Positions 34,128-44,042 are shown, counted from the stretch's first letter. The stretch: DNA of 64,000 nt from Treponema sp. (GCA_016297405.1 JAEDGP010000003.1:1-64000); one strand, 5' to 3'. Notes: generated from the sequence alone by a model not told the origin. A program made the numbers and translations.

Positions 34128-35255
34128 CTATTCTTCACGCACAAAAAAGTCGTGAAACTGAACGCCATCCCCATCTTCCACATCTTTCGAAAGAACAGCT
34201 CCCTCTACATAATCAAGGAATTCCGGTCCAATTCCCACAGATAAAACCTTTTCGGTACGAAGCACAGAAACGTCAGATTCACAAACCTTATGTCCTTTCT
34301 TCAATGACTTCATATAATGCAGACTTCTATTGGTCCGTCCATAATTCGCTTTTTCCGCAGGAGCAAGAGTTTTTTTGCCATTCCCGATGCAATCCATCAC
34401 CTTTTGATATCCATAGCTTTCTGAAAGCTGAGAAATGGCAACCTGAAGCCCCTTTTCAATTCCATATCTGTTCATGCATGATTTCGTCTGATGAACACAA
34501 TGAACCATCAGGGCAAACTGTTCCCCTTCAAGAGCAACAGGATCATCAAGACCACTCGTTCTGCGGCTTATAGTAATGTGCTTTTCTATCATGGTACCTC
34601 CCAATGCTACGCTCAGGGAAGGCACCAGCACGGGATCAAGACTATGGTCACTCACTCCACATGGAACGCCAAAAATAGAGGAAAGATTTTTTATGAGGGA
34701 AAGATTATACTCTTCTTCCGGTGCAGGATAACTTGTGATGCAATGAAGCAAAGTAACTCCTTCTTTGCCAAGTATATCTAAAGCTTTTTCAATGTCACTT
34801 AAGGTCGATACTCCGCTTGATACTATTACATCAACCATTTTGCCACCTGCTTCTTTTTGTTTTTTTCTAAAATCAGCAAGCGCATTCAGCATAGGATAAT
34901 GATTCAGTTCAGGAGAGGCGATTTTCACTGCATCTGGCCCGATGGAAAGAAGCTCCCGAAGGCTTTGAAGCCCAAAGGGAGAGCAAATGAACTTCACTTT
35001 TTTTTGGTGTGCATAATCAAGCATGGCTCTGTAAAAATCAACAGAACATTCCAGTTCCTCAAATCGCTGATAAAGAGGGACATTACCTGCAGGAAGAGTG
35101 ACGAAACCTGTTTTGGGATGAAGTATTTCCCTGGCATAGACCCATTGAAATTTTACTGCATCGGCACCTGCTTCGGCGGCACAATCCACAAGTTGTTTTG
35201 CTTTTTCTATGCTTCCTTGATGACTGGTACCAATTTCTGCAATGACAAAGCTCAT
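34128..35255 (-). CDS. NeuB-family N-acetylneuraminate/pseudaminate synthase-like
   Basis: This 375-residue protein has a TIM-barrel NeuB domain (IAEIGTSHQGSIEKAKQLVDCA, AGADAVKFQ, IASPELNHYPML, VIVSSGVSTLSDIEKAL, LLHCITSYPAPEEEYNL) and a C-terminal SAF (antifreeze-like) domain (about 310-370, LKKGHKVCESDV). Family members condense an N-acetyl hexose with phosphoenolpyruvate to make sialic-acid-type nonulosonates. In flagellated bacteria such sugars often decorate flagellins, which is an inference here. AGGGG precedes the ATG. Confidence 0.85.
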   Translation of the reverse strand: MSFVIAEIGTSHQGSIEKAKQLVDCAAEAGADAVKFQWVYAREILHPKTGFVTLPAGNVPLYQRFEELECSVDFYRAMLDYAHQKKVKFICSPFGLQSLRELLSIGPDAVKIASPELNHYPMLNALADFRKKQKEAGGKMVDVIVSSGVSTLSDIEKALDILGKEGVTLLHCITSYPAPEEEYNLSLIKNLSSIFGVPCGVSDHSLDPVLVPSLSVALGGTMIEKHITISRRTSGLDDPVALEGEQFALMVHCVHQTKSCMNRYGIEKGLQVAISQLSESYGYQKVMDCIGNGKKTLAPAEKANYGRTNRSLHYMKSLKKGHKVCESDVSVLRTEKVLSVGIGPEFLDYVEGAVLSKDVEDGDGVQFHDFFVREE

Positions 35256-35263
35256 AAACGCCC

Positions 35264-35620
35264 CTATTCCTTTACGGCAGCAAGAGCCTTATAGCGATTG
35301 CTGTAAATACAAACAGATGTGGAAGGCAAAAAACCATCCTGAAATTTATACCAGACAGTTCCATCAGCGCCAGAAGAGCGTCCCTCAACCATCAGAACCT
35401 CATTTTTGCGGCAATGACCAGAGGCATCAGAATCCCAGCCAACATTTTTTCTGTAGGTTGCATAAGGATCTGTAACAAGTGCCCAGGATACGTCCGGCGC
35501 CAGGGAAAGAGTTCCTTTATCATCCAATGGAATCTGCGACGTTTTGCTGCAGCTTACAAATGCAGCTGAAACAACCAGAACACAAATGAAATATGAAGCC
35601 AAATAAAATTTATTTTTCAT
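35264..35620 (-). CDS. Small lipoprotein of unknown function
   Basis: A 118-residue product with a lipoprotein signal (hydrophobic core then FVSCSK, Cys25) and a compact domain that could be an SH3-like fold (ATYRKNVGWD ... MVEGRSSGADGTVWYKFQDGFL). It overlaps the Nudix gene stop by 11 bases and lies 8 bases before the NeuB-like gene, all co-directional. I do not recognise the family. Confidence 0.7.
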   Translation of the reverse strand: MKNKFYLASYFICVLVVSAAFVSCSKTSQIPLDDKGTLSLAPDVSWALVTDPYATYRKNVGWDSDASGHCRKNEVLMVEGRSSGADGTVWYKFQDGFLPSTSVCIYSNRYKALAAVKE

Positions 35621-36023
35621 AACGGGTCTTTATGTATTCCATTACCTGTGGATAAAGGGAAAGATCAGAATCAACAAACGCAAGGCTTGGAATCTCAGAA
35701 GGCTTAACCCACTTATATTCGGTATGTTCAGTAAGTTCATATTTCTTTTCAATACCATCATGCTCAAGTTCCACAGCATAAGCATTCACATAGCAAAGCT
35801 TTTGTTTATGAGTGAAGGATGTTTCACCTATTTTTTCCCCTGGAACGGCAACGCATCCAAATTCTTCCCTCATTTCCCGGACAATGGCCATATTTGCATC
35901 TTCACCAGGATCAATTTTTCCACCAGGAAATTCCCAGCGATTTCCCATATCCCCAACCGGGTTTCTATGGGCAACAAGAATCAAACCATTTTTGTAAACA
36001 ATACATGCAATCGATGAACTCAT
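35610..36023 (-). CDS. Nudix hydrolase (MutT-type)
   Basis: A 137-residue enzyme with an intact Nudix box, GGKIDPGEDANMAIVREMREEFG split at 34-56 (pattern GX5EX7REUXEEXGU). The preceding MGNRWEFPGGK and size suit a MutT-like nucleotide pyrophosphatase that clears oxidised dGTP, but other NTP substrates are possible. It lies 3 bases after the membrane protein gene. Confidence 0.88.
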   Translation of the reverse strand: MSSSIACIVYKNGLILVAHRNPVGDMGNRWEFPGGKIDPGEDANMAIVREMREEFGCVAVPGEKIGETSFTHKQKLCYVNAYAVELEHDGIEKKYELTEHTEYKWVKPSEIPSLAFVDSDLSLYPQVMEYIKTRYEK

Positions 36024-36026
36024 AGA

Positions 36027-36500
36027 CTAAAAGAAAAGCACTCCTGGAATTATGAAATGAATCAGCGAAATCACCACACAAACAAGTCCAAGGATTTTCT
36101 TGAAATCAACAAAAACTACCTGAAGAAACCCTGGAAGCGAAGATGTTTCTCCTTCGTTAAAATATTCCAGAAGAAGCGAAACACCGCAGCAAACACCAGC
36201 CAGAACAGGAAACAGATCACCAAAAACCACAATTCCATCAACTGGACTAAAAAGCTTTACAAACGAAATAAAAAGGGCAAGCCCACCGAAAACCAAAAGA
36301 AAAAGGCTGTCGTCCGTTACAGAACCTGGTCCAAAGAAAAACTTTCGAAACCCAGGTTTCTTTGCCGCATCCGTTGTTTCAGCTTCATTTTCAGAATCAA
36401 TGGCATAATCAGCAGACTCCTCCTTTGTGCCTTCTGAAAGGTAAAGATAAAGTCCAACAAAAAGATTCACAAGAATCGAAAGAACATAAAACTGAATCAT
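36027..36500 (-). CDS. Integral membrane protein of unknown function
   Basis: 157 residues with four hydrophobic segments: one at the N-terminus (about 3-20), then an acidic cytoplasmic loop (about 24-60), and three more between about 67 and 155. A short FFFGPGSVTDDS segment separates them. No family is recognised. The ATG follows AGGGGAG. It is in a compact minus-strand cluster with the neighbouring envelope genes. Confidence 0.75.
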   Translation of the reverse strand: MIQFYVLSILVNLFVGLYLYLSEGTKEESADYAIDSENEAETTDAAKKPGFRKFFFGPGSVTDDSLFLLVFGGLALFISFVKLFSPVDGIVVFGDLFPVLAGVCCGVSLLLEYFNEGETSSLPGFLQVVFVDFKKILGLVCVVISLIHFIIPGVLFF

Positions 36501-36517
36501 AGAAACTCCCCTTTGTA

Positions 36518-37090
36518 TTACTGGCGGACAACTTTTGCGAAAAGAACCTTTTCTTCATCGCCAGATTTAATTTCTGCGCTTACACTTATTATATCATAGT
36601 CAGAAAATCTTGTCCCTACAAATAATTCATCACCAGTAAATATATCAGAAACTGTCTTCTCATCGCATATTATTCCAGAAGATTCGTAGGCTTTGAATAC
36701 AACCTGAACAGCAGCACCGTCCTTTAAAGCTTTAGATTTGTCTCTGAGCGCCTCAAATTTTACACGGGGATAAACTGTTTCATCAATGGAAATGGCGGAA
36801 AACTGAACTGAAGTACCAGCGATTTTATGCTGCACATTCGTCTGCAAAAAGCGTATTCCAAAAGAAAAGGCACAAACCACCACAAGCGAAAGGAAAAGAA
36901 ACCTGGTGCTTTTCTTTTCGAACATGAATTTGAAGAACCCTTTCTTCTGGAATTTTCCGCCGTTCTCATAAAATTCCTGAACAATCTGAGGAGCTTTCGA
37001 AAGCCGCTCTTCCCTATTGTAGTAATAGTGAAATTTTCCTTGAGCCTCATCTTCAGGATCCCTTGATTCTTCAATCTGATCGAAAAGCAT
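36518..37090 (-). CDS. Single-pass membrane protein of unknown function
   Basis: 190 residues. An acidic N-terminus of about 60 residues includes HYYYNREERLSKAPQIVQ. It precedes one membrane segment (about 62-80, FLFLSLVVVCAFSFGI) and a beta-rich extracytoplasmic domain. The AGGAG site overlaps an in-frame GTG two codons upstream, so the ATG is taken. I recognise no family. Confidence 0.72.
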   Translation of the reverse strand: MLFDQIEESRDPEDEAQGKFHYYYNREERLSKAPQIVQEFYENGGKFQKKGFFKFMFEKKSTRFLFLSLVVVCAFSFGIRFLQTNVQHKIAGTSVQFSAISIDETVYPRVKFEALRDKSKALKDGAAVQVVFKAYESSGIICDEKTVSDIFTGDELFVGTRFSDYDIISVSAEIKSGDEEKVLFAKVVRQ

Positions 37091-37098
37091 GTTCACTC

Positions 37099-38322
37099 CT
37101 AAGAAACGGATTCTATGATGTTGTCAGTTCGCCACCATACAACTTTTACGTTTTCCTTGTCTGCAAGAATTGCCGAAATTATGCCTTCAGGAGAAAGGGA
37201 AAGAGAATAGAACAGTGTATTTTTGTGATCGACAACGAAATTTCGCTTTATCACATACTGAGTTTCTGGATGAACCATTTGAACGGCAAAACCTTCCAAA
37301 GTCTTTGTGGCAAAAAACAACCAGCCATTCTTTGTGGAACCTATAAAATCATACGGCATCCTGTATATAATCTTATTGAAATCCTCAGACACAACTTCCT
37401 CAGAAGCTGGAATGTCAACAAAGGAACTGTAAGTGCCGTTCTCCACATCCATCGGATGAACAACGCTCGAAATAAAATCAATAGAAGAAAGAGCCTTTGA
37501 TTCAGCATCATAGGACGGAAGATAATAATCAGCCTTTACATAAAGCCTGTGCCTATAGGAATCAGGAACTGCATTTTCAATAGTGATGTGATAATCTTCC
37601 GTCTGCCCTTCATCTTTTGACAAAAGGGGAACATCCTTTGATCCAACAAATATCTTATATTTGAGGAACCCGTTGGATGAAAACCAGAACACTCTCAACC
37701 CATCGGTTACAGTGCAGACCACAACCAGCTCATCGTTTTCTGTAACATAAACATTCTTTATGAAAGGAAAAGGAGTGCCTCCAGGCCCCTGCTGCCCAAT
37801 GTAATCCAAAGTAGAGCCATCACTGGAAACTCGAAGAATCACATGACTGTACAAAAGATTCTCCTTGTCATCCATTTCGCGACGATCCCGTGGCACCAGG
37901 CAGGAAAGATACATATACTTGCGTTTATCCACAGCAATATTACCGCAGAACTGAAATGGAAAATTCACAGGATGCCAAATGCTTGCAGTTGAATGCTCAG
38001 GAATTCCAGCTTTTGCTCCAGAATAGTGATCAACTCCATAATAAAGGGAAAGAATATCACCATAGGAATTGAATGACATAATCTTCTGGCTTTCTCCATT
38101 TACGATATAGAAAAAACCATCCCTCATGGCAAGAGAAGAACAGATTGTACCTACATCAGTAATATCAAATAAATTCATCTGGTTTTCGAAATTCCCATAA
38201 TTGAGGGAAAACAAAACATCAGCATCCACCGTCTGTACGGAATCGTTTTTTGAGCAGAAAGAAATGGAACAGATTGCGACAAAAACAAAAGCAATCTTTG
38301 TAAAACGAAAAATCTTAGCCAT
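37099..38322 (-). CDS. Large lipoprotein, probable beta-propeller (LIC_12708-like)
   Basis: A 407-residue lipoprotein: signal peptide with SISFC (Cys at about 23), then repeated strand blocks typical of a propeller (GFFYIVNGESQKIMSFNSYGDIL, KYMYLSCLVP, GLRVFWFSSNGFLKYKI, NGWLFFATKTLEGFAVQMV). It resembles the spirochaetal family called LIC_12708, assigned from memory. The function is unknown and the location is probably an envelope leaflet. The promoter sits 8 bases before the ATG with no ribosome site. Confidence 0.72.
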   Translation of the reverse strand: MAKIFRFTKIAFVFVAICSISFCSKNDSVQTVDADVLFSLNYGNFENQMNLFDITDVGTICSSLAMRDGFFYIVNGESQKIMSFNSYGDILSLYYGVDHYSGAKAGIPEHSTASIWHPVNFPFQFCGNIAVDKRKYMYLSCLVPRDRREMDDKENLLYSHVILRVSSDGSTLDYIGQQGPGGTPFPFIKNVYVTENDELVVVCTVTDGLRVFWFSSNGFLKYKIFVGSKDVPLLSKDEGQTEDYHITIENAVPDSYRHRLYVKADYYLPSYDAESKALSSIDFISSVVHPMDVENGTYSSFVDIPASEEVVSEDFNKIIYRMPYDFIGSTKNGWLFFATKTLEGFAVQMVHPETQYVIKRNFVVDHKNTLFYSLSLSPEGIISAILADKENVKVVWWRTDNIIESVS

Positions 38323-38359
38323 ATTCTTGAAGAATAAATTTTACTTTGGTAATTGTCAA
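38323..38359 (-). promoter_or_regulatory. Promoter of the lipoprotein gene, near-leaderless
   Basis: TTGACA (38359-38354), 17 bases, TATTCT (38336-38331), 8 bases to the ATG on the minus strand. No Shine-Dalgarno is present. Confidence 0.6.
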
Positions 38360-38386
38360 TAAAACACATGACAGAAAGTTTTATTC

Positions 38387-38415
38387 TTTACTATAGATAA
38401 AAAAAAACGTATACT
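38387..38415 (+). promoter_or_regulatory. Promoter of secA, leaderless geometry
   Basis: TTTACT (38387-38392), 17 bases, TATACT (38410-38415), 6 bases to the secA ATG. No Shine-Dalgarno. It lies within 100 bases of the opposing promoter. Confidence 0.6.
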
Positions 38416-38421
38416 GTAAGA

Positions 38422-41205
38422 ATGTTAGATAAAGTTTTGACCCTCATATTCGGTTCTCAAAATGAACGCGATGTAAAAAGACTTAAACCTTTGCTTGCAC
38501 TTGTCAATGCAAAGGAAGAATGGGCAGCATCTCTTGCCCCTGAAGATTTTCCAAAACAGACAGCAATCCTTAAGGAACGCATTTCAAAAGGCGAAACCCT
38601 TGATGACATTCTGCCGGAAGCTTTCGCCCTTGCCAGAGAAGCTGCATGGCGTGTTCGCGAAGAAAGAGCTTTCGACGTGCAGATTATGGGTGCCATTGTC
38701 CTTCATTCGGGACGAATCACAGAAATGAAGACAGGTGAAGGTAAAACACTTGTTGCTGTAATTGCAGCATACCTTAATGCCCTTTCTGGAAAAGGAGTTC
38801 ATATAGTTACTGTAAACGATTACCTTGCAGAACGCGATGCAAACACAATGCGCCCTGTATTCTCTTACCTGGGCGTTACAGTTGGCTCAATCCTTTCGAA
38901 CATGGATAAGGAGGCCCGCAAAAACTCCTATAACTGCGACATCACATACGGCACAAACAACGAATTCGGATTCGACTACCTCCGCGACAACATGCAGATT
39001 GACATCCGCAATAAGGTTCAGCGTGGATTCAATTACTGTATTGTGGATGAAATCGACTCCATCTTGATTGATGAAGCGCGAACTCCTCTTATTATTTCTG
39101 GACAGGGCGAAGATGACACTTTTAAATATCAGGAAGTTGACAAGTATGTCGGCCAGCTCACCGAAGTTGAAAAAGACCCTAAAACAGGCGAATATCCCGA
39201 TGAAGTAGAAATGGAAGCAAAAGACCGTGCAAACATCAAAGGTGACTATAAGCTTGACGAAAAGTCAAAACGAGTTTCCTTTACCGATGCCGGAATGAAC
39301 AAAATCGATGCCATTCTCCATCAGCACAATTTGATTTCACCAGATTCTTCTGTTTTTGATGAACAGAATTTCGAATATGTTCACTACTTCACACAAGCTG
39401 TTCGCGCCCACACTTTGTATAGTGTAGATGTTGACTATCTTGTAAAGGACGGACAAGTTCAGATTGTAGATGAATTTACTGGTCGTGTTCTTGAAGGTCG
39501 CCGTTATGGAGACGGACTTCACCAGGCTATTGAAGCAAAGGAACACCTTCGTATTGCTCAAAGAAACCGAACTCTGGCAACAATCACTTTCCAGAACTTC
39601 TTCCGCATGTACTCAAAACTTTCGGGCATGACAGGTACGGCACAGACAGAACAGGTGGAATTCAACAAAATCTACAATCTAGATGTTGTTGCCATCCCAA
39701 CAAACCGCCCTGTGGCCCGCATCGATGAAAACGATGAAGTTTATCTAAATGAAAAAGAAAAATGGGAAGCAATCTGCGAAGAAATCTCAAAGGCACATGA
39801 AAAAGGCCAGCCGGTTCTTGTAGGTACAGTTTCTGTTGAAAAATCAGAATTACTTTCTGCCCTTCTTACAAGAAAAGGCATTCGTCATGAAGTTTTAAAC
39901 GCAAAAAACCATGCCCGGGAAGCCATGATCATTGCAGAAGCTGGTGCAAAAGGCGCCGTAACTATCGCGACAAACATGGCTGGTCGTGGTACCGATATCA
40001 AGCTTGGGGGAAACCCGGAATTCAGAGCTAGAAAACGCGCTGGAACAGAAGCTACTGCAGAACAGTACGAAGCAGCATACAAGATTGAAAAGGAACAGTG
40101 GCAGAAGGACTGCGAAGAAGTCAAAGCTTGCGGCGGTCTTTATGTAATCGGTTCAGAACGACATGAATCTCGCCGTATCGACAACCAGCTTCGCGGACGT
40201 TCTGGCCGACAGGGGGACCCTGGACGAAGTAAATTCTTCATTTCCATGGACGACTCCCTGATGCGTCTTTTTGGTGGCGAACGGATGAAAGCCATCATGT
40301 CAAGAATCGGTATGGAACCTGGTGAACCTATCAATCATCCATGGTTGAATAAAGGTATTCAGAAAGCTCAGCAGAAGGTTGAAGACCGCAACTTTGAAAT
40401 CCGTAAGCACTTACTTGACTACGATGATGTTCTTAATGAACAGCGAACAATCATCTATAAGCAGAGGGACGAAATCCTTACTGACAATGACCTGGCAGAA
40501 CGCATCATGTCAAATGCCGAATACACTGTGGAAAGCCTTATGGATGAATACAAGGGAAGAAATTCCAATCTGAGCGAACTTCAGAGCAAGCTCAAATCAA
40601 CCTTTGCGCTGGAACTTAGCGAAGAACAGTTGAATCAGGATGCAATTTATGCTGCACTCCAGAATGACCTTACAGAAAAGGAAACTCTTGTAGGAAAAGA
40701 AAACCTGAACATGTTCATCAGGTACCAGTACATTCAGGCAATCGATAAAAAATGGCTTGACCAGCTTGAAACACTGGAAGGACTTCGTGAAGCCGTTGCT
40801 CTTCGCTCATACGGATCAAAGAACCCTCTTACAGAATACAAGAATGACGGCTTCGATCTTTTCGACCAGATGCTTGAATCTATCAGAAATACAGTCATGT
40901 CACTTGTATTTAAGGTAAGAATCCAGCTTAACCCGCAGGCCGAAGAACAGCGTCGCATTGCAGCAGAAAGAACTGCCCGCAATATGAACGCACAGCATTC
41001 ACAAGCAGAGGGAACATTTGCAAACCAGTCATCTGCAATGAACGCAGATGCAGCAAGAAGACAGGCTGCCAATGGCGTAATGCAGCGCAATTCTCAGGGA
41101 CAAAACGTAACTGTTCGACGTTCAACTCCAAAAATTGGCCGCAACGATCCTTGTCCATGCGGAAGCGGAAAGAAATACAAGCAGTGCTGCGGAAGAAATT
41201 CCTAA
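38422..41205 (+). CDS. secA: Preprotein translocase ATPase SecA
   Basis: SecA drives proteins through SecYEG at the cytoplasmic side of the inner membrane. Walker A GEGKT is at 105-109. Typical blocks include [17 protein letters not shown]-like region [35 protein letters not shown] (split), [13 protein letters not shown] and [25 protein letters not shown]. The C-terminus carries the zinc-binding [13 protein letters not shown] (about 913-925), used for SecB or ribosome contact. Length 927 is normal. It is the only long plus-strand gene in this part of the window. Confidence 0.98.
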   Translation: MLDKVLTLIFGSQNERDVKRLKPLLALVNAKEEWAASLAPEDFPKQTAILKERISKGETLDDILPEAFALAREAAWRVREERAFDVQIMGAIVLHSGRITEMKTGEGKTLVAVIAAYLNALSGKGVHIVTVNDYLAERDANTMRPVFSYLGVTVGSILSNMDKEARKNSYNCDITYGTNNEFGFDYLRDNMQIDIRNKVQRGFNYCIVDEIDSILIDEARTPLIISGQGEDDTFKYQEVDKYVGQLTEVEKDPKTGEYPDEVEMEAKDRANIKGDYKLDEKSKRVSFTDAGMNKIDAILHQHNLISPDSSVFDEQNFEYVHYFTQAVRAHTLYSVDVDYLVKDGQVQIVDEFTGRVLEGRRYGDGLHQAIEAKEHLRIAQRNRTLATITFQNFFRMYSKLSGMTGTAQTEQVEFNKIYNLDVVAIPTNRPVARIDENDEVYLNEKEKWEAICEEISKAHEKGQPVLVGTVSVEKSELLSALLTRKGIRHEVLNAKNHAREAMIIAEAGAKGAVTIATNMAGRGTDIKLGGNPEFRARKRAGTEATAEQYEAAYKIEKEQWQKDCEEVKACGGLYVIGSERHESRRIDNQLRGRSGRQGDPGRSKFFISMDDSLMRLFGGERMKAIMSRIGMEPGEPINHPWLNKGIQKAQQKVEDRNFEIRKHLLDYDDVLNEQRTIIYKQRDEILTDNDLAERIMSNAEYTVESLMDEYKGRNSNLSELQSKLKSTFALELSEEQLNQDAIYAALQNDLTEKETLVGKENLNMFIRYQYIQAIDKKWLDQLETLEGLREAVALRSYGSKNPLTEYKNDGFDLFDQMLESIRNTVMSLVFKVRIQLNPQAEEQRRIAAERTARNMNAQHSQAEGTFANQSSAMNADAARRQAANGVMQRNSQGQNVTVRRSTPKIGRNDPCPCGSGKKYKQCCGRNS

Positions 41206-41223
41206 AACTCTTGCAGTTAAAAT

Positions 41224-41409
41224 AAAAGGGCTGTCCCAAAAGTAATGAGCGCTACACTCAATGTGGTGGTTTCGATAAACTCAACCACCGTAATGCAAAA
41301 GTATATTTCATGGTGGTTGTGCTCATATTAGCCACCATCTCATTAACAGTCTGGTTATTTACCCCTTTCCATGACTGTTAATGCAAATACTTTCAGGGCA
41401 GCCTCTTTT
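41224..41409. repeat. MITE-like inverted-repeat element, copy 3
   Basis: About 186 bases with imperfect 20-21-base ends (AAAAGGGCTGTCCCAAAAGT against the reverse complement of the right end at 41389-41409). It holds the GGTGGTT/AACCACC core and further perfect inverted repeats: ATGGTGG/CCACCAT near 41310 and a 9-base pair ATTAACAGT/ACTGTTAAT. It lies between the convergent ends of secA and the signal peptidase gene, 14 bases from the latter's stop. Confidence 0.65.
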
Positions 41410-41423
41410 TTATTTGAATAGCT

Positions 41424-43157
41424 TTATTTTACCTGCACAGGTCCTCGTCTTGACCAAGGCCAGAATCGATATACAGCAGTGCCAAGAATGCGTTTTTTGC
41501 TCACGCACTGCGGTTCCATATTTGAATCGTAAAGTACTGAGTAAGGATCATTTTTATCAAGTGGTACGGTTTTCTGTTCATAAGAATGGCGCATATCAAG
41601 TGAGTTGAAACGATTATCGCCCATCATAAAATATTCATCATTTGATATGTACACTGGATTCCCTTCTTCGTCATTAGCGGGAAAAACAGGCATATTGCGC
41701 TGATCAAGAATCTGTGTATAGAACGAAAGATATGCCAGGGAAACTCCGTCATTGTTAGAATGAACTTCAGAACCACCTTGCGCATAAGTTTCCAGGCAAT
41801 CAAGAATCTGAAGAGCCATTTTTTCTTTAATCATTACGTTTAGTTTGAAATTTGCGAATGAATATGGGTCAGACTCAAAAATCTTATAATCCACTTTCAT
41901 CCACGAATTCATAAATGCATTGAACCACTGATTTCCATTATCACAGGCATAAAGATTTAGTGCATAATTAAATGGATCCATTTCGAACTGATCTACAGTA
42001 AAATCCTGTTTAAAAGCTCTGTTTTCTTTAGGAATCAGGTTAAGATTACCTTTTCGTGAAAGATACAAAGAATCAAATCTTCTTACATAGCTTTGAAACC
42101 TGGCTTTTGCAGATTCCAGATCATAGTCACGACGAGCCTTTTCAACATCAATCATGGCTTCATAAGCCGTCTGGGAAAGCGGAATAGTCTGGATGGAAGG
42201 TTTCAAAACATTTGGAACTTCATTCAAATTCCAGCATCCATACTTTGAATCAAACACAACAGGCTCAAAATCAGTTTTTTCGGCAGTGCGAGCATAAAGC
42301 ACACCATCTTGCATTACAAGCTGTTCACCAGGAACCCCACAAACACGTTTTACTAGCGGATCAGCTTTGGGATTTCCTTCGTCATCTACATTCATGTTTA
42401 CAAGCGTGAAAGTAAGCATATAGACGATTTGCGAAACAACACTTTTCACCTCACTTTTTCGGTCCATTCCATAATGGGGATTTCTAAAAACAACAACATC
42501 TCCCCTGTCATATTTTTTGTTAGATGGAATACCCACATCAGAAAGAGGGAAAACAGGACCACTTGCAGTTTTGAAAACCACAACTCTATCACCAATAAGG
42601 AAGGAAGGAACCATGGATTCAGATGGAATAATATACAGCTGAAGGAAGAAGATCTGAATCAACAAAACCATAAAAACAGCTTGAACCAAAGCATCGGCCC
42701 AATCAACAATTTCTGCTAATATTCGTTTTGCATCCCAAATAGAACGATCCAATCGATGAAGTTCTATTTCTTTTTTCCAGTCAGGGAAGAATTTAGGAAG
42801 ATTTTTTTCATTTACAAAACGTAACACCACAATGGAAGATAAGAACAGCAAAAGCCAGAAAATCACAGTAACAAGATCTAGATAAAATGGAGTCTCATTA
42901 ATTCCGCTTCTTCTGACTATAAAAGCAACCAGAAGCACATAAGAAATATACTGATAGAGCTTTCGCCCTATTCTAAAGCTCTTAAAATCATTCTTCAAAA
43001 ATCCTTTATAAACAAGAAAATATGAAGTCAGCAACGAAAATGCGATTCCCAAAGGAAAGGAAAGCAACGAAATATCTGGAGAAAAACTGATTGAACAAAA
43101 AGAAAAAATGACGGCACAAGCCAAACTGCAAATTGCAAAAATTACTATCTTATTCAT
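41424..43157 (-). CDS. lepB: Signal peptidase I, enlarged form
   Basis: A membrane serine-lysine peptidase removing Sec signal peptides. The N-terminal third has several membrane segments (four to five hydrophobic stretches, about 3-175). The Ser nucleophile is in IPSESMVPS (Ser181), the Lys general base in DPLVKRVCGVPGE (Lys270), and box E is GDNRFNSLD at 513-521. About 210 residues of charged, poorly recognisable sequence (about 290-505) separate the Lys box from box E, making the protein 577 residues, well above the typical 200-330. It overlaps tatD by 8 bases. Confidence 0.92.
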   Translation of the reverse strand: MNKIVIFAICSLACAVIFSFCSISFSPDISLLSFPLGIAFSLLTSYFLVYKGFLKNDFKSFRIGRKLYQYISYVLLVAFIVRRSGINETPFYLDLVTVIFWLLLFLSSIVVLRFVNEKNLPKFFPDWKKEIELHRLDRSIWDAKRILAEIVDWADALVQAVFMVLLIQIFFLQLYIIPSESMVPSFLIGDRVVVFKTASGPVFPLSDVGIPSNKKYDRGDVVVFRNPHYGMDRKSEVKSVVSQIVYMLTFTLVNMNVDDEGNPKADPLVKRVCGVPGEQLVMQDGVLYARTAEKTDFEPVVFDSKYGCWNLNEVPNVLKPSIQTIPLSQTAYEAMIDVEKARRDYDLESAKARFQSYVRRFDSLYLSRKGNLNLIPKENRAFKQDFTVDQFEMDPFNYALNLYACDNGNQWFNAFMNSWMKVDYKIFESDPYSFANFKLNVMIKEKMALQILDCLETYAQGGSEVHSNNDGVSLAYLSFYTQILDQRNMPVFPANDEEGNPVYISNDEYFMMGDNRFNSLDMRHSYEQKTVPLDKNDPYSVLYDSNMEPQCVSKKRILGTAVYRFWPWSRRGPVQVK

Positions 43158-43956
43158 TATTTAAATATAGCACAAAATTTTGATTTAGAACATGACATAA
43201 CTGCTGCGGCTTGATTTTTTTAATGTCACTTACAATTCGGATCAATTGATCCCATTGCTTTGTGTAGGACAAAACGGAAAAATCCCTAAAGGGGCCAAAA
43301 GGTGCGTCTGATTCAAGAAGCAATCTGTTCAGAGGAATTAGTTCAATGCAAGCCAAAGCCTTTTTTGAATTCTGAAGAAGATTTGCCCCAAAGGAAAAAT
43401 ATGAATTGGATAGATGCTTCATGATGAAGGAAAGATCATTTGGTCCACCTCCAAAGCCATGAAAAAGAACAGATGGAAGTTGGCCTAGAGGGCTAAGAAA
43501 ATCATTCAAATAACTGAAAGCTTTTCTTATATGAAGCACAACAGGTTTTTCATATTTTCCTGCAAGTAAAAGCTGACTTTCAAAAACATCCATCTGATTT
43601 TTCATTGTACGTTTCAACTCATCCGTATAAAAATCAAGTCCGCATTCACCAATGATTTGGATTTTCTTCTGTTCTAAAAGATGTTGAAGCTGCAACAGCT
43701 TTTTTTTGTTTTGGATTTCATCAAAGCTAACATGAAAAGGATGAATGGCACATGCAGAGTATATGCCCATGTTCTTATGCTCAATAAAAAAGGAATGAAC
43801 TTTTTCGAGTTGCTCACCGTCTGTGGCACAATCAATTGCAGAAAAACCCTTACTTTCAATCAGGGAATTAAAAACAGGCAACTCTTCAGGGCCAAGGGAT
43901 TCAAGAATGTCATAAAGATGAAAATGTGCGTCGCAAAACGAAGAAAAAGCTAACAT
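43150..43956 (-). CDS. TatD-family metal-dependent hydrolase
   Basis: A 268-residue amidohydrolase-fold enzyme: metal ligands DAHFHL (HxH near residue 9-14), GECGLDF (Glu), VVLHIRK (His), LFHGFGG (His) and LLLESDAPFGP (Asp). TatD proteins are 3'-5' DNA/RNA exonucleases or related hydrolases. The start at the second internal Met is chosen because it gives the family-typical opening and lies 7 bases after TAATAT; the frame runs 12 codons further upstream. The C-terminus is a little shorter than usual. Confidence 0.88.
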   Translation of the reverse strand: MLAFSSFCDAHFHLYDILESLGPEELPVFNSLIESKGFSAIDCATDGEQLEKVHSFFIEHKNMGIYSACAIHPFHVSFDEIQNKKKLLQLQHLLEQKKIQIIGECGLDFYTDELKRTMKNQMDVFESQLLLAGKYEKPVVLHIRKAFSYLNDFLSPLGQLPSVLFHGFGGGPNDLSFIMKHLSNSYFSFGANLLQNSKKALACIELIPLNRLLLESDAPFGPFRDFSVLSYTKQWDQLIRIVSDIKKIKPQQLCHVLNQNFVLYLNNE

Positions 43957-43963
43957 AAAATTC

Positions 43964-43992
43964 ATATTATCCGAAAATAAAGTTGTAAGCAA
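43964..43992 (-). promoter_or_regulatory. Promoter of the TatD gene, leaderless geometry
   Basis: TTGCTT (43992-43987), 17 bases, TAATAT (43969-43964), 7 bases to the ATG on the minus strand. No Shine-Dalgarno. Confidence 0.55.
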
Positions 43993-44042
43993 TTTATCTT
44001 TTTTTATTATTCAAGATCATTGGTCAATTTCTGGAGGACTAT

